The position numbers were made by a program, and so were the translations under genes. A stretch of DNA of 64,000 nt from Ottelia alismoides. Taxonomy: Eukaryota; Streptophyta; Magnoliopsida; Alismatales; Hydrocharitaceae. This document shows, piece after piece, positions 23,935-36,700 of the stretch. Within the stretch, counting starts at the first letter, position 1. Each line of letters starts with the position of its first letter. The stretch is from positions 1,488,001-1,552,000 of the forward strand of contig JAZKJV010006941.1 of the NCBI GenBank assembly GCA_037367405.1, in the 5' to 3' direction. The notes beneath the pieces are model-generated. The model did not search any database and had not been told where the DNA came from. It worked only from the letters and a program-made list of their open reading frames with translations.

Positions 23935-23981
<47 letters not shown>
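23935..23981. repeat. (TA)n microsatellite
   Basis: About 23 uninterrupted TA units directly abut the right end of the foldback MITE. This fits a MITE family that inserts into TA microsatellites. Confidence 0.9.
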
Positions 23982-23983
<2 letters not shown>

Positions 23984-25000
23984 CTTATAATATATTTTGA
24001 CATGTGTATATGTATCTGTATTAAATGAATACATATATAAATTCCACTTTAGTATCCACGTACATTTTGGTCTATATATTCATATTTTTAAATATATAAT
24101 TGTATATTTATTTTAAATTACATATAACAAAATTTGTAACTTTTCCTGTATATTTGATATAATTTTTATGAGATATATATTGTATTTGTATCATAATAAG
24201 CCATTCATATCATATATATATATAAGCTAATTTATAAAGTATTTGTTATTATATTCATTTTCAATCCTTATTAATTTTATATCTATAATAAAATGTCAAG
24301 ATACAGTAATACATTATTCATATTCCTTGATATCTATATTGACATCCATACTCATGTATTAAAATAAATTTGAACATGATAACCCTTATATGCTTGTCCA
24401 TAACTAATCATCTATACCCTTATTTTGGTATATTTTGCATAGTGTAATTACTCTTTAAATTCTAAATTTTGTCAATTATTTTAATAATCCAACATTTTTA
24501 AAGGGTTTATTTATGTTTAAAATGAAAGTTCATAAAAGACATAAAGGTCGAAAGGCGTACATGTAAATGCTAATACTTAATTATACATCTTTAATAAATA
24601 GAATGATTCACTACAATGAAATGTGTGTATATGGATTTTTTTAATCCATCAATATTTCATCAGTTGCTAAATATACATTACGAGTACTATTTGTTACAAA
24701 ATGATTTTTATGTAAAAAAATAGAGACGAATATCATATCGATTTTTATAGCATTAATGAAGGTCAATAAGTGTTGTCATATTTTTCAAAATCTCAACTAA
24801 TCCTCGATATTAAAATCATGACGGTTATGCGTCACTATATGGACCAATGGTATTGATATAACAACGGATATTACATTCTTTCCTAATTTCAAACATAAAA
24901 AATATCATTAAATATTATTCATCATTATATATTAAATAACATACGATGTAATGACGAAGTACAAATCTCTACATACTTATTTGTTCATGTAGTTATTATA

Positions 25001-25412
25001 TAGGGATGCAAATGGACAGATACAGATACAGATATAGGTATTATCGAATCTTTATCCCTTTTTGAATAGGAATATGTATGTCGATACGGATATTGACTGA
25101 TATTAAAATTATCTTACCATATCCTTAAAAAATATGTACAGATGTAAAGTGGATATTGATCGCATACGAATAATGTTATACAAATATGGTAAAAAAAAGG
25201 TATAGAATTATGTTCTACATGGTTATATATATGACTATATTTATATACGAAAACGTATATACGGATACGGATACAGATGTTTGCGGATATCAAAACGGTG
25301 TCCATATATCTATCTATTTTAAATTGAATATGAATACGGATGTAAAAAAATCTTTATAAAACGGATACACTGACAGATCGGATACGAATATCCATAATTG
25401 TTTGCATCTTTA
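25001..25412. mobile_element. small non-autonomous hAT-like element (412 bp)
   Basis: Terminal repeats TAGGGATGCAAATGGACAGA and, on the other strand, TAAAGATGCAAACAATTATG. Subterminal GGATACGGATAC/GATACAGATA repeats are similar in style to those at the ends of the Ac-like element hAT-1. The flanking octamers TTATTATA and TAGGTATA agree at 5 of 8 positions, so a diverged 8-bp duplication is possible. No ORF. Confidence 0.65.
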
Positions 25413-25678
25413 TAGGTATAACTTGTACTTCTTGTAAAACATAAATAAAGGTGGAAGAATTATATACAACTTATAAATGGGAGATAGGGGGGCCATTTTA
25501 TACAACTTATTAGCATTTATATTTAACTATTGTATTTAGAGCATATACTATTACTATTATATAACATATAATAAGGATTTGTTGGGAGACAGGGGAGGCC
25601 AAGCCCCCTCTCGCCCCCCCTTGTCTCCGTCACTGTAAACATGCGTCGAGAAATGTATATCATCGCCTGCTATATACT

Positions 25679-26319
25679 TAGGGGTGTCTATCTAGTTCAA
25701 CGAGCCGAGTTGGCCTCAACTCGGACTCGAACTCGATAAGAAACTAAGGCTCGAACTCGGGCTCGATAAGGGTCGAGCCCTGGATCACCAACTCGAACTC
25801 GAACTCGTCGAGTTCGAGCTGACTCACGAGCCTCTTATTGAGTCACGAGTTTCTGAGCTGGCTCACGAACCTCAAAATGAGCTGGCTCACGAGCCTCTTA
25901 TCGAGTCATGAGTCTCTGAGTTGGCTCACGAGTCTCAAAATGAGCAGGCTCATGAACCTCTTAACGAGTCATTATTCCATTTTATACATTAAATTATGCT
26001 AATACCATTTGTAACTTTGATTTTTTATACTCTTTTCTGTAGCTTTTTGGGCAAGCAAAATATTTACCTCTATTTTATATCAAACTTAATGTGAAAGTTT
26101 CGGTATATATATTTCAACTTTTTATTAAGAGGGGAAATCAGTTGTCGAGTCGAGTTTCCGAGTTGAACAACGCCCAACTCGGACTCGACTCGATAAGCTA
26201 ACGAGCCATAAAATCCAACTCGAGCTCGGGCTCGTTAAGGTTTCGAGTCTGGCTCGTGAGCTCTTAACGATTCGAGCCCGAGTTGAGCTCATCGAGCTCG
26301 AGCTTTCCTGACAGCTCTA
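25679..26319. mobile_element. non-autonomous hAT element (641 bp) with perfect 8-bp target duplication
   Basis: Ends TAGGGGTGTC (left) and TAGAGCTGTC (right, other strand), flanked by identical octamers TATATACT at 25671-25678 and 26320-26327. The interior is full of GAGCTCGAACTCG/GGCTCGTGAGC motifs and has imperfect 40-50 base tandem repeats at about 25815-25975 (GAGCCTCTTATCGAGTCA-type). It has no transposase. The 8-bp duplication and the T/CAGGG-TGT terminus place it in hAT. Confidence 0.85.
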
Positions 26320-26327
26320 TATATACT

Positions 26328-27905
26328 TGTGGAGATCTACAAGGAAGCCCTTGCTTTGATTCATCCACCTTTGATGCAGTTTATCGGGATTCTTAACCTT
26401 ATCCTGATACAAAATCCTATTACTCATTTCTTTGAGGAGTCCTAGACATTCTTTCATCGCCTTAAGCTAAACGATTGGCTGATCTCTATTATAATATTAT
26501 ACATTAGAGTATGTTCAGTATATACTTCTTCTTAAACCATCTTTTACTTTATAGCTAAGTATCTATCAAAATTTTCTTAAAATATTACTATATACGGGAA
26601 AATTTTGTCGAAGTTTCTCTAAATTATCACGTTTAATTATAGGAAGAAACTCTGCCAAAAGTTTTAATTAATTTGAAGTTAGGGTTCAATCGCATCTTTC
26701 ATGTTCTTCATACATTTCTCATGTTCTTTGTTTGCGTCCTTGACTTGCAACAGATTCATCATTTTTAAATGATATTTATGATTAAACTTGAATATGAATC
26801 AAAGTAGATTGGAGTGTCTAAAAAGATCAAAAAGTGTTAGGTAACAAGATTCTTCTTTTTATTATTGGATTTTCCGGTGATAATAAATTAATTTTGATTG
26901 TTTGAATTCTTTGTTATTATAAATATTCACACGCCTATTACAAGAAGTTCTTGCAAATCATATTGAAATAAAAATCTTATAAATTGAATCAATGTACTTG
27001 CCGTCATGATTACTTCGATTGGATCAAGTTTTAAATAGTATAAACTAAGTAATAAATATATTAAGTTGGATTATAGAAGGTTAGTATTCTTAAAAACATA
27101 TATATGTGAGTGTGTTGTCAATGAATCAATTCAAAAAATTGATACATAGAATTGTGTCGTTGCTTTAAAGAATAGTGCAATCAAGGGTTTTATATATGAC
27201 TATGCTAATTCTAATACTAAAATACATGAACATTTAAACTATGCTTTAAATAGATATCAAGATTGATTACACACGATAAGAATGACTTGGAATAGAACCT
27301 ACATGTCGTGCATGCAACCTATAAGATTATCAAAAGAAATCCATAGGAGTCATTATTGTTATAAAATTAAGAGTGTGCAAAATAAGTTAATTGAAACAAG
27401 TGGTATACATATCGATCGATTGATGATGCTTACATGTCATGTGGAGATCAGATGGAGCGATACGTAGCGATTGTGTTACCATATTAACATGCACTTAAGC
27501 CACTGGTAAAGAAAAGTAACGAGTCATAAACCTGTAAATGTAATCGAAAAGGTCTGTGGACTTCCTTTATATATAGATCTATGTCTTATATCACGACTAC
27601 AAGGCGGTTTCGTATAAAGTCGGGAAGCAAGTCCTCTGCCTATAGAGGATTCTACAGCAGAGGCTGCTTTAATGACTTTTTTTTCAAAACTTTGTGAAAA
27701 ATCCAATCGTATAGATTTAATCTATTTTAATTGTTCTACAAACCTACCAAATTTCATCTAGACTCGATATTCCTAGCTATTTTATCGTAAAGATCAAAAG
27801 AAAAGTATTAATGATTGCCGAGTCCATATCTTTTAAGGAACAAGTAAATATTAGCAGTACCAAAAAGAAAATTCCAATTCGATCATTGAAGCAAAATCGG
27901 GAGAC
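26328..27905. other. intergenic DNA downstream of the PAM68-like gene, nothing recognised
   Basis: AT-rich, with stops in all frames. A short fragment at about 27630-27672 (CCTCTGCCTATAGAGGATTC, then CAGCAGAGG) resembles the GATCCTCTGCTG MITE family found near 55 kb. No gene or complete element seen. Confidence 0.5.
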
Positions 27906-27961
27906 TTAAATCTTATGCATAGAAGAGAACATGCGAGTCATGTACTTGACGGTCATCCTCC

Positions 27962-28525
27962 TCATCTCTTCTCCTTCTCCTTCTCCTTCTCCTCCTCTTC
28001 CCACAGCTGCGGCCAATTCCTCTGCACCTCCTCCCACCCCAAGAGGCTCCCCTTCCTCCCCTCCTCCCAGCTGCTCGACAGCGTCCCGTACGCGATCCCC
28101 ATCGCCGACGTCCCGAACGCCACCAGAATGGTCGCAAACGGCACCCACTTGGGCGCCCCCCACAGCCCGCGCTGCTGCAGCAACTCCATCGCGTAGAGCG
28201 ATCCCACTCCCCCCACCATGGGCGCGCCCACGAACCACAGTATCCGCCTTATCATCCTGTCGAACACCTCCTTCGGGATCTCCTCGTCGTCGTCGTCGTC
28301 TCTTCGAGGCTTCTCATCGGGGTTGTTTCCGGTGGTGGTGACTTTGTTGCTCTTTGGTGTACTGCTGGGCTCGCCGAAGCCTCTCGCCCCCGTTGCGGCG
28401 AGGCGGGTGTGCTGTTTCGCAGTGGTGGTCGAGATCTTGATGGTGGTGGTTGTGGCGGAGTTGCGATGGGAAAGTGGCCTCGGGCTGAGGTGTGGGCAGA
28501 GCTCTGGGCGGATTAAGGTCTCCAT
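27962..28525 (-). CDS. PAM68L: PAM68-like chloroplast protein (DUF3464 family)
   Basis: Single-exon ORF of 187 codons with an ATG start at 28525. Residues 1-80 are rich in Ser, Thr and Arg, consistent with a chloroplast transit peptide, and end in a run of acidic residues. The conserved domain follows: IPKEVFDRMIRRILWFVG (83-100), a first membrane segment (about 94-115), KWVPF and a second membrane segment (about 127-149), then AYGTLSSSW and GSLLGWEEVQRNWPQLW (159-175). This is the DUF3464 pattern. PAM68 helps assemble photosystem II and PAM68L the chloroplast NDH complex, in the thylakoid membrane. The AYGTLSSSW form is closer to my memory of the PAM68L branch, but that choice is tentative. 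The C-terminus ends in a low-complexity Glu/Lys tail encoded by a (GAGAAG)n-like tract. No frameshift or stop, so it is probably functional. Confidence 0.85.
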   Translation of the reverse strand: METLIRPELCPHLSPRPLSHRNSATTTTIKISTTTAKQHTRLAATGARGFGEPSSTPKSNKVTTTGNNPDEKPRRDDDDDEEIPKEVFDRMIRRILWFVGAPMVGGVGSLYAMELLQQRGLWGAPKWVPFATILVAFGTSAMGIAYGTLSSSWEEGRKGSLLGWEEVQRNWPQLWEEEEKEKEKEKR

Positions 28526-30499
28526 TTGGGTTCCTCCTCTCCTTCGTCACCTCCGAGCTCTAGTGTTTACGGTGGAGAGGGAAATCTTATCCCGATAAGA
28601 GGAGAATGGAATTCGTTTCCTTGACAAGGGCATTTTACACCGAGACCCCTATTACTTCTGTGATTACTCGACGGTACTTGTAAATCACATCAAACCTTTT
28701 TACAATCTTATTAATTAATTCTTATACGCTGACCTTTGGTAAATAGAGTCGGATAATAGGGCTAGAGAATTAAAAGTCCCTCTTATTAAATAAAAGGATT
28801 TTTTTCATATAATAGAAGCAATTGAAACACTTCCATAAAATTTCTAGAACCAAAATTTTAATTCTCAGGTAATAAATTACTAACTGCAGTTAATTTCCGG
28901 AAAAGTCCCAACTATTTGGAACTTTCCATTTTTTAATGGAATATCCAAGGAAAGTTGATCGTTTAAGTTATAGATATCAGATAAATACTTGATATACACT
29001 GAAAATAAAATGCATACTGTCAATTCATCATAAGGTCGGATTTTATAAATTGGATATTGTGAAAAATCGAACTCGAGATCAAATCGAGAAGGCGTCGGTT
29101 TCGGATTTTTATGGTTGGACCAATAAAACTGCATGTCCAACCGGTAATGACGATAGCAATTCATACAAATCGGAAAAACTCAAACCGTTGTATTTGTGGC
29201 TTGGTTTATATGATCCAACAGGATCGAACCGAGTTAGACCGATATCTCATAAATAAAAATGAATAATGTTTTTCAAGTTTTTTAACTCATGTGTCTTTCC
29301 AATTTTTTTCAATAACACTTAATTTATATCCATATTTTTTATAGTCAAATGTGTACCCCTATGTTTTTACAAAATTCATAATTGTGGCCTTTTAATAGTA
29401 TGTGCAAAAAAAAGGTGAAGGATACCGTCATTACTAGAAAAATTCAAAAGGTATATTATAGTAAATATATTTTGTCAAATTCATATAAATAATAATTGTG
29501 ATGTGCAAAATTAATAATTTTATTACTAGTTAAACTCTAATTGATGAAAGAGCTATTAATTTACCGGTTCTCATTATATGGTAAATTTGTCGTTATTGGA
29601 AGGTAACAACCACATGCACAATGTGGTAAAGGAGATGCAATACTCGTAAATGAGGAAGCAATGTTGAGTCATTGGCGCACACGAAAGGATAAGAGATAAA
29701 AGAGTGTCACACAATATGTTAGAATGAAACTAGATTATGAATACTTTGTAAAAGACCGCATTTTATTAAATACTTATGAATTACTTTTTTTGGAAAAAAA
29801 ATAGATGGTCGAAGCGGTGGTTTGATTCAATTGGTTCAATCGGGTTAATGAGATCCAACATGATTTAATTTTGACTGATTTTTATTTTTTTAAATAAAAA
29901 ATCGACTGATTAGACTGTTTTTCTTCGGATTCTTGGTTTAACCAGTTGAATCGGCCGGTTTGATCCAATTTTTAAAACCTTGCTATATAGCAAGACTTGT
30001 CCTAACTTTTTTTTTTCAATTATCGTGAAAATATAGAATCTACGGCAACATGTTGAGATGCTGGTGATTGTAATATGAGGCAATCGATTCGAGTGATTTG
30101 TTTCAAGCCATGTCAAGACAATAGAATCGAGTTTGATTTCTTTACATCTTCCTCGTTTGGAAAACGTCGTTTGGGTAATTTCCTTATACTGAATAGAATA
30201 TATGCAATTTGACATATTTATTCGATACTTTATCTGCATTTTCCTTATAATGAATAGAATACATGATTTCCTTATCAACAAGTGATGCGCATTGAAATGA
30301 GATTGCTTGACGGAGACAAATTCGCAATGTCCACAAAACAAAGTGAATGATGCTAAATAATGAACATGAAAAGAGAAGCTTAAGCTTGACAACATCATTT
30401 ATAGAGTAAATTGTGCTAAAATCCATGCATGAATATGCACCCGATAGAAAGTTTTACTTACTCTACGGTTTTTTTACATTTATACCTTTCTCAACTTCT
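28526..30499. other. intergenic DNA upstream of the PAM68-like gene
   Basis: This should include the promoter of the minus-strand gene, but no TATA box or known cis-element can be assigned with confidence. It is AT-rich with no convincing coding region. The 162-codon open frame at 29910-30398 (minus) has no recognisable domain. One repeat fragment at 29806-29984 is listed separately. Confidence 0.5.
29806..29984. repeat. MITE-like fragment with GGTTTGATTCAA motifs
   Basis: Contains GGTTTGATTCAATTGGTTCA at the left and the inverted-style block CCAGTTGAATCGGCCGGTTT with TTTTTAAAACC at the right. This composition is common to short non-autonomous plant transposons. Neither a full left terminus nor a target duplication is visible. 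Confidence 0.35.
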
Positions 30500-30690
30500 G
30501 CAATATCCTTTATACCCTTTTTTATTTGCAATATCAATTGTGTCTCTATCTTTTTGTATTGTAATCATTTATGTCTTTCCATTACTTTAGTTGTCAATGA
30601 GGCGAACAAAATCATGATTTATTTCAAATCAATAGCGGTTGATGAAAAGAGAATGGTACAACAGTCTTCTCCCTCCCTTCAACAACCATT
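30500..30690 (+). repeat. relative of the Mutator-like terminal repeat at 51826
   Basis: The stretch reading TTTATACC-N-TTGCAATATCAATTGTGTC-N-CATTTATGTCTTTCC-N-CAATGAGGCGAAC-N-ATCATG parallels 51870-51985 in order and spacing, and a CT-rich segment follows in both. It looks like a diverged end of the same element family. The opposite end is not found; nearby hAT insertions may have disrupted it. Confidence 0.4.
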
Positions 30691-31956
30691 CCGCTGCCCA
30701 CCGCCCCCTCCTCCGCTCTAGCTAACTAGCTCCTCCCCAGCATCCTCGTCTCCTAACCTCCACCATCTCCTCCCTCCAATCCCCTTGTCTCCTCCTCTTC
30801 GCTAATGATTATCAATCGTTGGGCCTCACCATCATGTGCAGTCACCCCCTCCTCTCTCTGCTTCAAGCTATCACCGTCGCCCCCCTTAAGATGGAGACCC
30901 ATCACCGAGGAGGAGAAAAATTAAAAAAAAAAAACGAACCCATCTTAGGGATTCTCCCTCGATCTCCACCCCTCCCGTCACTACTCTGACCAATAATCAG
31001 TCCCTTTGTCCTCTTGTTCTCCACCTCGATCACACCCACCCATCTTCGAGTACTGAAGCTCGAAGCTTCATCGTGTCTTTTCTCAACACCATAGTTGACA
31101 GCAGTGGCAGACCCACATATATGGCAAGGAGGTAGGGATGAAAATGAATACAAATATATCCGCATTCGTGTGTATTCTCATTCCTAAAATGGGGTATATG
31201 GCTGTTATTTCTTTATCTCTGCTGAATACGAATGCGAATACGAATATTATAAATCAACATCCAACGAATACGAATACGAACTTAACATCCTGATTTTTTG
31301 CGAATACGAATACGAATGCAAATGTTTTTTTAAACGAATATGAATGCGAATATTGGTATTTTATAATTCAATAAGTTAAATATATAATACTTTTAACTTA
31401 GAGGCTATCTTAATAATATAACCACTTAAACTTAATACTAAGAGTGGGAGCCACTCACGTATTGTACATGTAACATAATAAAATATAAGGGGTTTCATTA
31501 AATTTACCCACTTAAATTAAACCCACCAATTGGATTTGTATAACAAATCCCAAATTCTACTCCCCATTCCTAATCCCCGCTCGCGACGCTGGCCCTACCC
31601 TTCCCCCCCGCCAGTTGCCCTTCTTATTCCCTACTCTCTCGACTCTCCGATCACACGGGCGACGCGCCGACGCCTCTCCTTTTTTCTCCTCTCCATGTTG
31701 CTGCCTCCCCCCTTAAACCCCCTTCCTCTCCTATCCACATCGTCACGACCTCCCCCACCGTCGACAACAACTCGACCACGGTATCCCCCAGGTCCCCAAC
31801 TCCCCACCATCGTCAACCACACCTCCATCTCTCCATCATCACGCCGTCGCCTCTGGGGGTGTTCATGTGGCGAGTACCCGACCCATTCAATCATGACCCG
31901 CCTCGACCCACTACTACCGGGTCAACGGGTCGATCCGACCCATTTCAGTGGGTACC

Positions 31957-34900
31957 TGATTCTAACGAGTACCCAAATTATTTGAATGAGTAACGGGTGC
32001 AGAGGTCGTGTCGATTCACAAGGCAAATCAACAGTCGCTGAGTTGACCTCACGCAAAACCCGAAATTCAAACAACAATTAACCCACAGCAATCAAATAGA
32101 GCAATGAAAGTGAATGTGGAGTTAAAATTTATTATAACTCTACAAAAATATGTATAGGTACAAGTATGTGTAGAGATCGAACACATGGAGCAGACAGGTA
32201 GAACGGGGCAAAATGCACACAAGTGTGAATGTGATAACTTGTCTATTTATGTTATTTTTGTGGGTTTTAAATTTTTATTTTTTATTTAATTTTTTAATTT
32301 TGTATTTTATATTTTGATTTTTAATTTTCTGATTTTCTATTTTCTTTTTATATTATATATATATTATAAATAGAAAATATACACAATATAAGAAAAGAGA
32401 AGTATAAGGATTTATAAAAATAAGGAAAAATACTCAAAAATCAGGAAATAAAATATTTTTGGGCTTTTGTATAATTTTCTAATGTTTTTTTGTGAATTTT
32501 ATATATTTTTCTGAATTTTTTGGTGTTTTTTAAAATCAAAAATACTGAAAATAATGTAGAAAATAAAAGGCTGGGACAAAATGGAGAAATAAAATAGCAA
32601 ACAGTAGCAAAAATTTTCTAAATTAATTTTAAACTAAAGATAACAGAACAGAGAAAATTTAGAAACAAAGAATATATTTTTACGAATTTGTATAATTTTT
32701 GAGATTTTAGGAAGATTTTAAGGGTTTTCTAATTTTTAGAAGTTTTACTTTGAATTTTTTAGTGATTTTTGGACTAACACTAAAAGATGCTAAGACACAC
32801 AAAATATATTATTTTTTTGGAATTTTTCAAAAACTTTTACTAATTTTTATGTATTTTCTAATGCAAACAGTACTGAAAATGCCTCTTTTTGAATTTTTAT
32901 AAATATGAAAATGCAAGAAAAATGCAAAATAAAAATATGCCGTGAAACTATAATGCAACTGGAACCTATGGTAATTTTTTGGTGATTTTTGGAGTTTTAT
33001 AGAAGCATGCAATAAATACTAGAAATAAAAAGAAAAATCAATCTAGCAGGGGCATTTTTGTAAATATGGCAAAGCTAGAGGGCCAACATGCAATTTCTCC
33101 AAAAAAATGTATAACTAATTAAAGACTTTGTTGGACTAAATATTAATAACCAAACCCGTGAGGATAACTTTGCAAGTAACCCCCAGACACGCGTGAGGAG
33201 CACATGCGCCTTGAAGGACCAAAAAGCGATATCAGAAAATCCAGGGGCTAAGATGCAAAAATGCCAGAAATATATTAATTGTAAATGAAATTTTTAGGAC
33301 TAGAAATAAATATGCAAAGCCCCCAGGGGTCTTCTGTAAAATGGCCAAGTCACGTGCGCAGAGCACGTGACCTGGCAGGGACCAAAATGAAGTATTACAA
33401 AACCTAGGGGGCAGTTCGCAAATGTTACAAAGTTTCACAACGGTAGAGGAAAGTTTATATGTTAATTAATAAATACACAAAAACTCGAGGGTTACGTTGC
33501 AAAATACCCTCGGCCTTCAGATCCGACGGTCGAAGATCTCTGACTTATGCCACGTGTTAGACCCGAGGTGCACGATATTGCTTCGCATCCAACGGCTCAG
33601 ATTAGAAGGATCTTGATTGATCGAACGGCGTGGGTTGCAGGGGATCCAACGGCTGTTGTGCGGCTGGAAGAACGCCCTTGATCGAACGGCAGAAGGATGA
33701 TAACGACGAACGGGGAAGAACGTCGCGGTAGGCGAACTTCCCCGGCCTCCAAGCACCTCCTCCGCGGCGTGTGAAGCTCCAAAATGGGCTGATGCGATTC
33801 CTGCAGGTCTGCTCCAGGTCCTCGGGCTTCCAAAAATCCCAACGGAGTGCTGTGTTGCAGTCGTGAAGATAGCGGAGCTGGATGCTCCAGGTAGCTCCGG
33901 CGAGGGGTGAAAAATTGCACCTAGGCGTTGTTCCTTGCTCATGTGCTGCAGAGAAGAGTGAAGGAGTCGGGGGCAAAATGCCCTGACCCCGCAGTGGGCG
34001 AAAAACTGCGGAGAACGACGATAGGGAGGCTCGCCGGAGCAAGCTCCGGCGAGGTGAACGGTGAAGGCAAATATGGGGTGTCATCAAAATGGAGGGTGGC
34101 AAATGGTTCCTACAGCTACTGGAAATAAAAACAAGCAAGAAAAAGTGAATAAAAAGCAAACCTCGAGGGTTAAAAACCCAAGGTAGACATCGACGGCCAC
34201 GTGGCCGGAGATGGTTGGAATCCGATCTTCTAGCCTCGCCGCACCTCAACGGGGGGTGTGGGGAGTCTCCCCGGTCACCGGAGTCTCACCGTACCCGCTC
34301 CCAGAGGTCTGAGGCACCCAAAGATGGTTCAAATTTTGAAAGGAATGTGACGATAATTTTTGTAGAAGTGGCAGACGCGGCTCAAAGATCAAGGCGTATC
34401 AGCGATTGCAATGATCCATCCCCAAGACAAGCTATAGGCGTGTATCATTGAAGAATGGGGAGAAAAAGTCATGAAGGATTCGACATCAAATGGTGAAAGG
34501 AACGGCCTCGATAAATCCGCAAACATGGGTGAAAACAGCGTTCTAACAAGGCTGCAGAGGAAGAGTCAGATAGTTGACCCGCGGTCAACTGTCAGACTCA
34601 CCTGGTTGGTCCACGTGGACCAACTAGGAAAAACCTCTAAAAAAGTTTTGTAAATTAGATTAAAAATAGAAAACGAATTAATTAATTTTTTATTATTAAA
34701 TGAAAAATATTTGTTATTTTATAAACTATTTTATTATGATTTTTAATTATTTTTATGAGATATAAACTTACAAGTTACCATTTTAGGTCTATATAGGTAT
34801 ATATATCTATATATTTTAATATTTTATTTTTATTTTGTATAACTAATTTATTTATTTTTGTTTATTATTTTATAAATTTATAGAATATTTTTATACACTT

Positions 34901-35782
34901 AAATAAATTTTTATTTTATTTTTCTGATGTATTTTGTATACTTAATAAAATATAAGTATTAATTGTATATGTATATGCACAGGTATTATACTTAGGTGTG
35001 TTATATACATGTATTTTATTTTGTCTTTTCTTTAGGTTTTTATTCTGATTTTAATATACATATATATTATAAATAATATTTACAAAATTATAAAAATATA
35101 AAATTATGAAAATAATTAATAAATAATAAAATGGATATTTTAATCTGTACAAGTATACTATAGGGGTCCAAAACTCAACTTTCAAATCGTAGCTCCGCCA
35201 AATGCAAAAACATCGCCATTAAATAGCTTATTTAAAATTATATACAATTAAAGATGATTTTGACGCATTTCGAGTTTTTTATTTCGGAGATACAGGTCTG
35301 GGAAGTTGGGATTCTGGAATTTTATTCAGACCATAACTTTTTATTTGTACATTATTTTTGAATGAAATCAATTTTGTATTTGTCTTTATTTAATTATCTA
35401 TAACTTTCATGTACAAAGTTTCTTTATTTGAGGTATAAAAAGTGGAACCAAAAATAGGTCCCAAAATGCATAAAGAATGAATAAAATAAAAGGGAATTTT
35501 ATTGTATTCTGGCCCTTATCTCCCCCTACTTTATTCATTGTCGACCTAGTCATAGAGATGCCTAGGTCTCAGAGTTTTGGGTCATAAAATATTTACAATA
35601 TTTTATTCTTTTTCTTTTCTTTTCTTTATTCTATAATTTTGGCTTTAAAAATAGTAATTTATACATTATTTACATGTACATGCATGAATGCTAAGATGCA
35701 CTAATTAAGGGTATTTACATGTATTTGCCAGGGTTTTGAGGCCAAAATGATAGAATAAAGATGACGAAATGTGGATTCATCA
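31957..35782 (-). mobile_element. solo Athila-type LTR D (minus strand)
   Basis: On the minus strand it starts TGATGAATCCACATTTCGTCA at 35782 and carries the same modules as LTRs A-C. Both flanks are hAT-3 sequence, with no primer-binding site or polypurine tract, so this is a solo LTR left by recombination. The left boundary is uncertain. 31957 gives flanking GGTACC on both sides, a 6-bp match that could be chance because hAT-3 ends contain GGTACC repeatedly. Alignment with LTR C suggests about 31983 instead. Confidence 0.8.
34573..34628. promoter_or_regulatory. W-box inverted repeat plus G-box palindrome in LTR D
   Basis: GTTGAC-5 nt-GTCAAC at 34573-34589, then at 34601-34628 CCTGGTTGGTCCAC followed by its reverse complement with one mismatch near the end (CAACTAGG). 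The CACGTG core is intact here as in LTR A. Confidence 0.6.
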
Positions 35783-35803
35783 GGTACCCTCAGGTCAGTA
35801 CAT

Positions 35804-35834
<31 letters not shown>

Positions 35835-36700
35835 CAAATGAATCATAACATAGCACTTAAAAAAAAGTAAAACTATATATAAAAAATGGCCCTTATATTT
35901 GTTATTATTTCTTCCAAGATTATATACTATCTTCAACCTTCTAATCCACTCAAATAAACCATAACAGAGCATAGGTAAAAAAATATATAGCACATATCCA
36001 GTGAAACACATTGAGCATCTAAATTTGAAGCCGATTTGAGTCAGACTCCTAATGTCTTATATACCTGCAATTCAAAGCTACATATATAGTGCTCAAATCA
36101 ATGCTAATTGGTCAGGAGACAAGGAAGCTGCTGCATTCAGTCTGCAGCCCTTTGATAAAAAAATCTACTCAAGTTCAACCAACTCCAGATGCACAATCAC
36201 TTAAACAAATTCTAATTCTAATTCACGACAATTTGCACTAACTAGTAACTACATCAATGTTACAGTATAGAAGGTTTCTATCCAAATATCAAATGAATAA
36301 ATTAAAAAAACAAGTTAGAAAGTATCAATCTATGGGGAGTTCATTAGTTTAGACCTCGTCAAATAATTGAGAGTAGTGGACACAAGCCATTAATATTAAA
36401 TAACATTATAACATGCTATACAAGATTGCATCATTCTCTGATTAATAGATTTCTCATGCATAAGGGAAGAGATTGCTTTCAAATCTTGCCTCTCCATTCT
36501 GCATCTGGGATTTTCCATCGGTGGAAAATCCATGGACGCAAAAAACACAAGTGAAGGCTTGCGTGCAAAATGCTTGAACTCCCATGAAATCACACCACGA
36601 ATGAAGAAGCTTGATCTAAATTCACTAACGAGAGAGAGATACCATTGTCCACCATGAGATTAGAGAGGAATCTCGCCAGAGAGCTGTCGCGCCTAAATAG
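35783..36700. other. hAT-3 interior, AT-rich
   Basis: Starts with an (AT)n run (about 35807-35834). The remainder has stops in all frames and no protein match by eye. Non-coding filler of the non-autonomous hAT-3. Confidence 0.5.

Larger units (their letters stand above)
23181..25635. mobile_element. putative non-autonomous DNA transposon with short terminal inverted repeats
   Basis: The left end CACCGGGACGAAGCCAGAAA and the right end (reverse complement CAGTGACGGAGACAAGGGGG) form an imperfect terminal inverted repeat of about 15 bp. Both ends carry a G-run a few bases inside. TAAA is found on both sides, but a convincing duplication length cannot be fixed. The interior has no transposase. 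It contains a foldback MITE (23546-23934) and a small hAT element (25001-25412). Boundaries and superfamily are uncertain. Confidence 0.4.

Noticed and set aside
27913..28341. ORFs on both strands overlapping the PAM68-like gene
   Set aside because: They are alternate-frame readings of a clearly conserved coding sequence.
29910..30398. 162-codon minus-strand ORF
   Set aside because: AT-rich, no recognisable domain, and it overlaps a MITE-like fragment; probably chance.
33602..34249. 215-codon minus-strand ORF in LTR D
   Set aside because: Lies in the GC-rich LTR block; the equivalent positions of LTRs A, B and C do not encode the same protein.
31951..35788. GGTACC as a firm 6-bp target duplication of LTR D
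   Set aside because: Gypsy elements usually duplicate 5 bp and the host hAT end contains GGTACC repeatedly, so the match may be chance; kept only as one boundary option.
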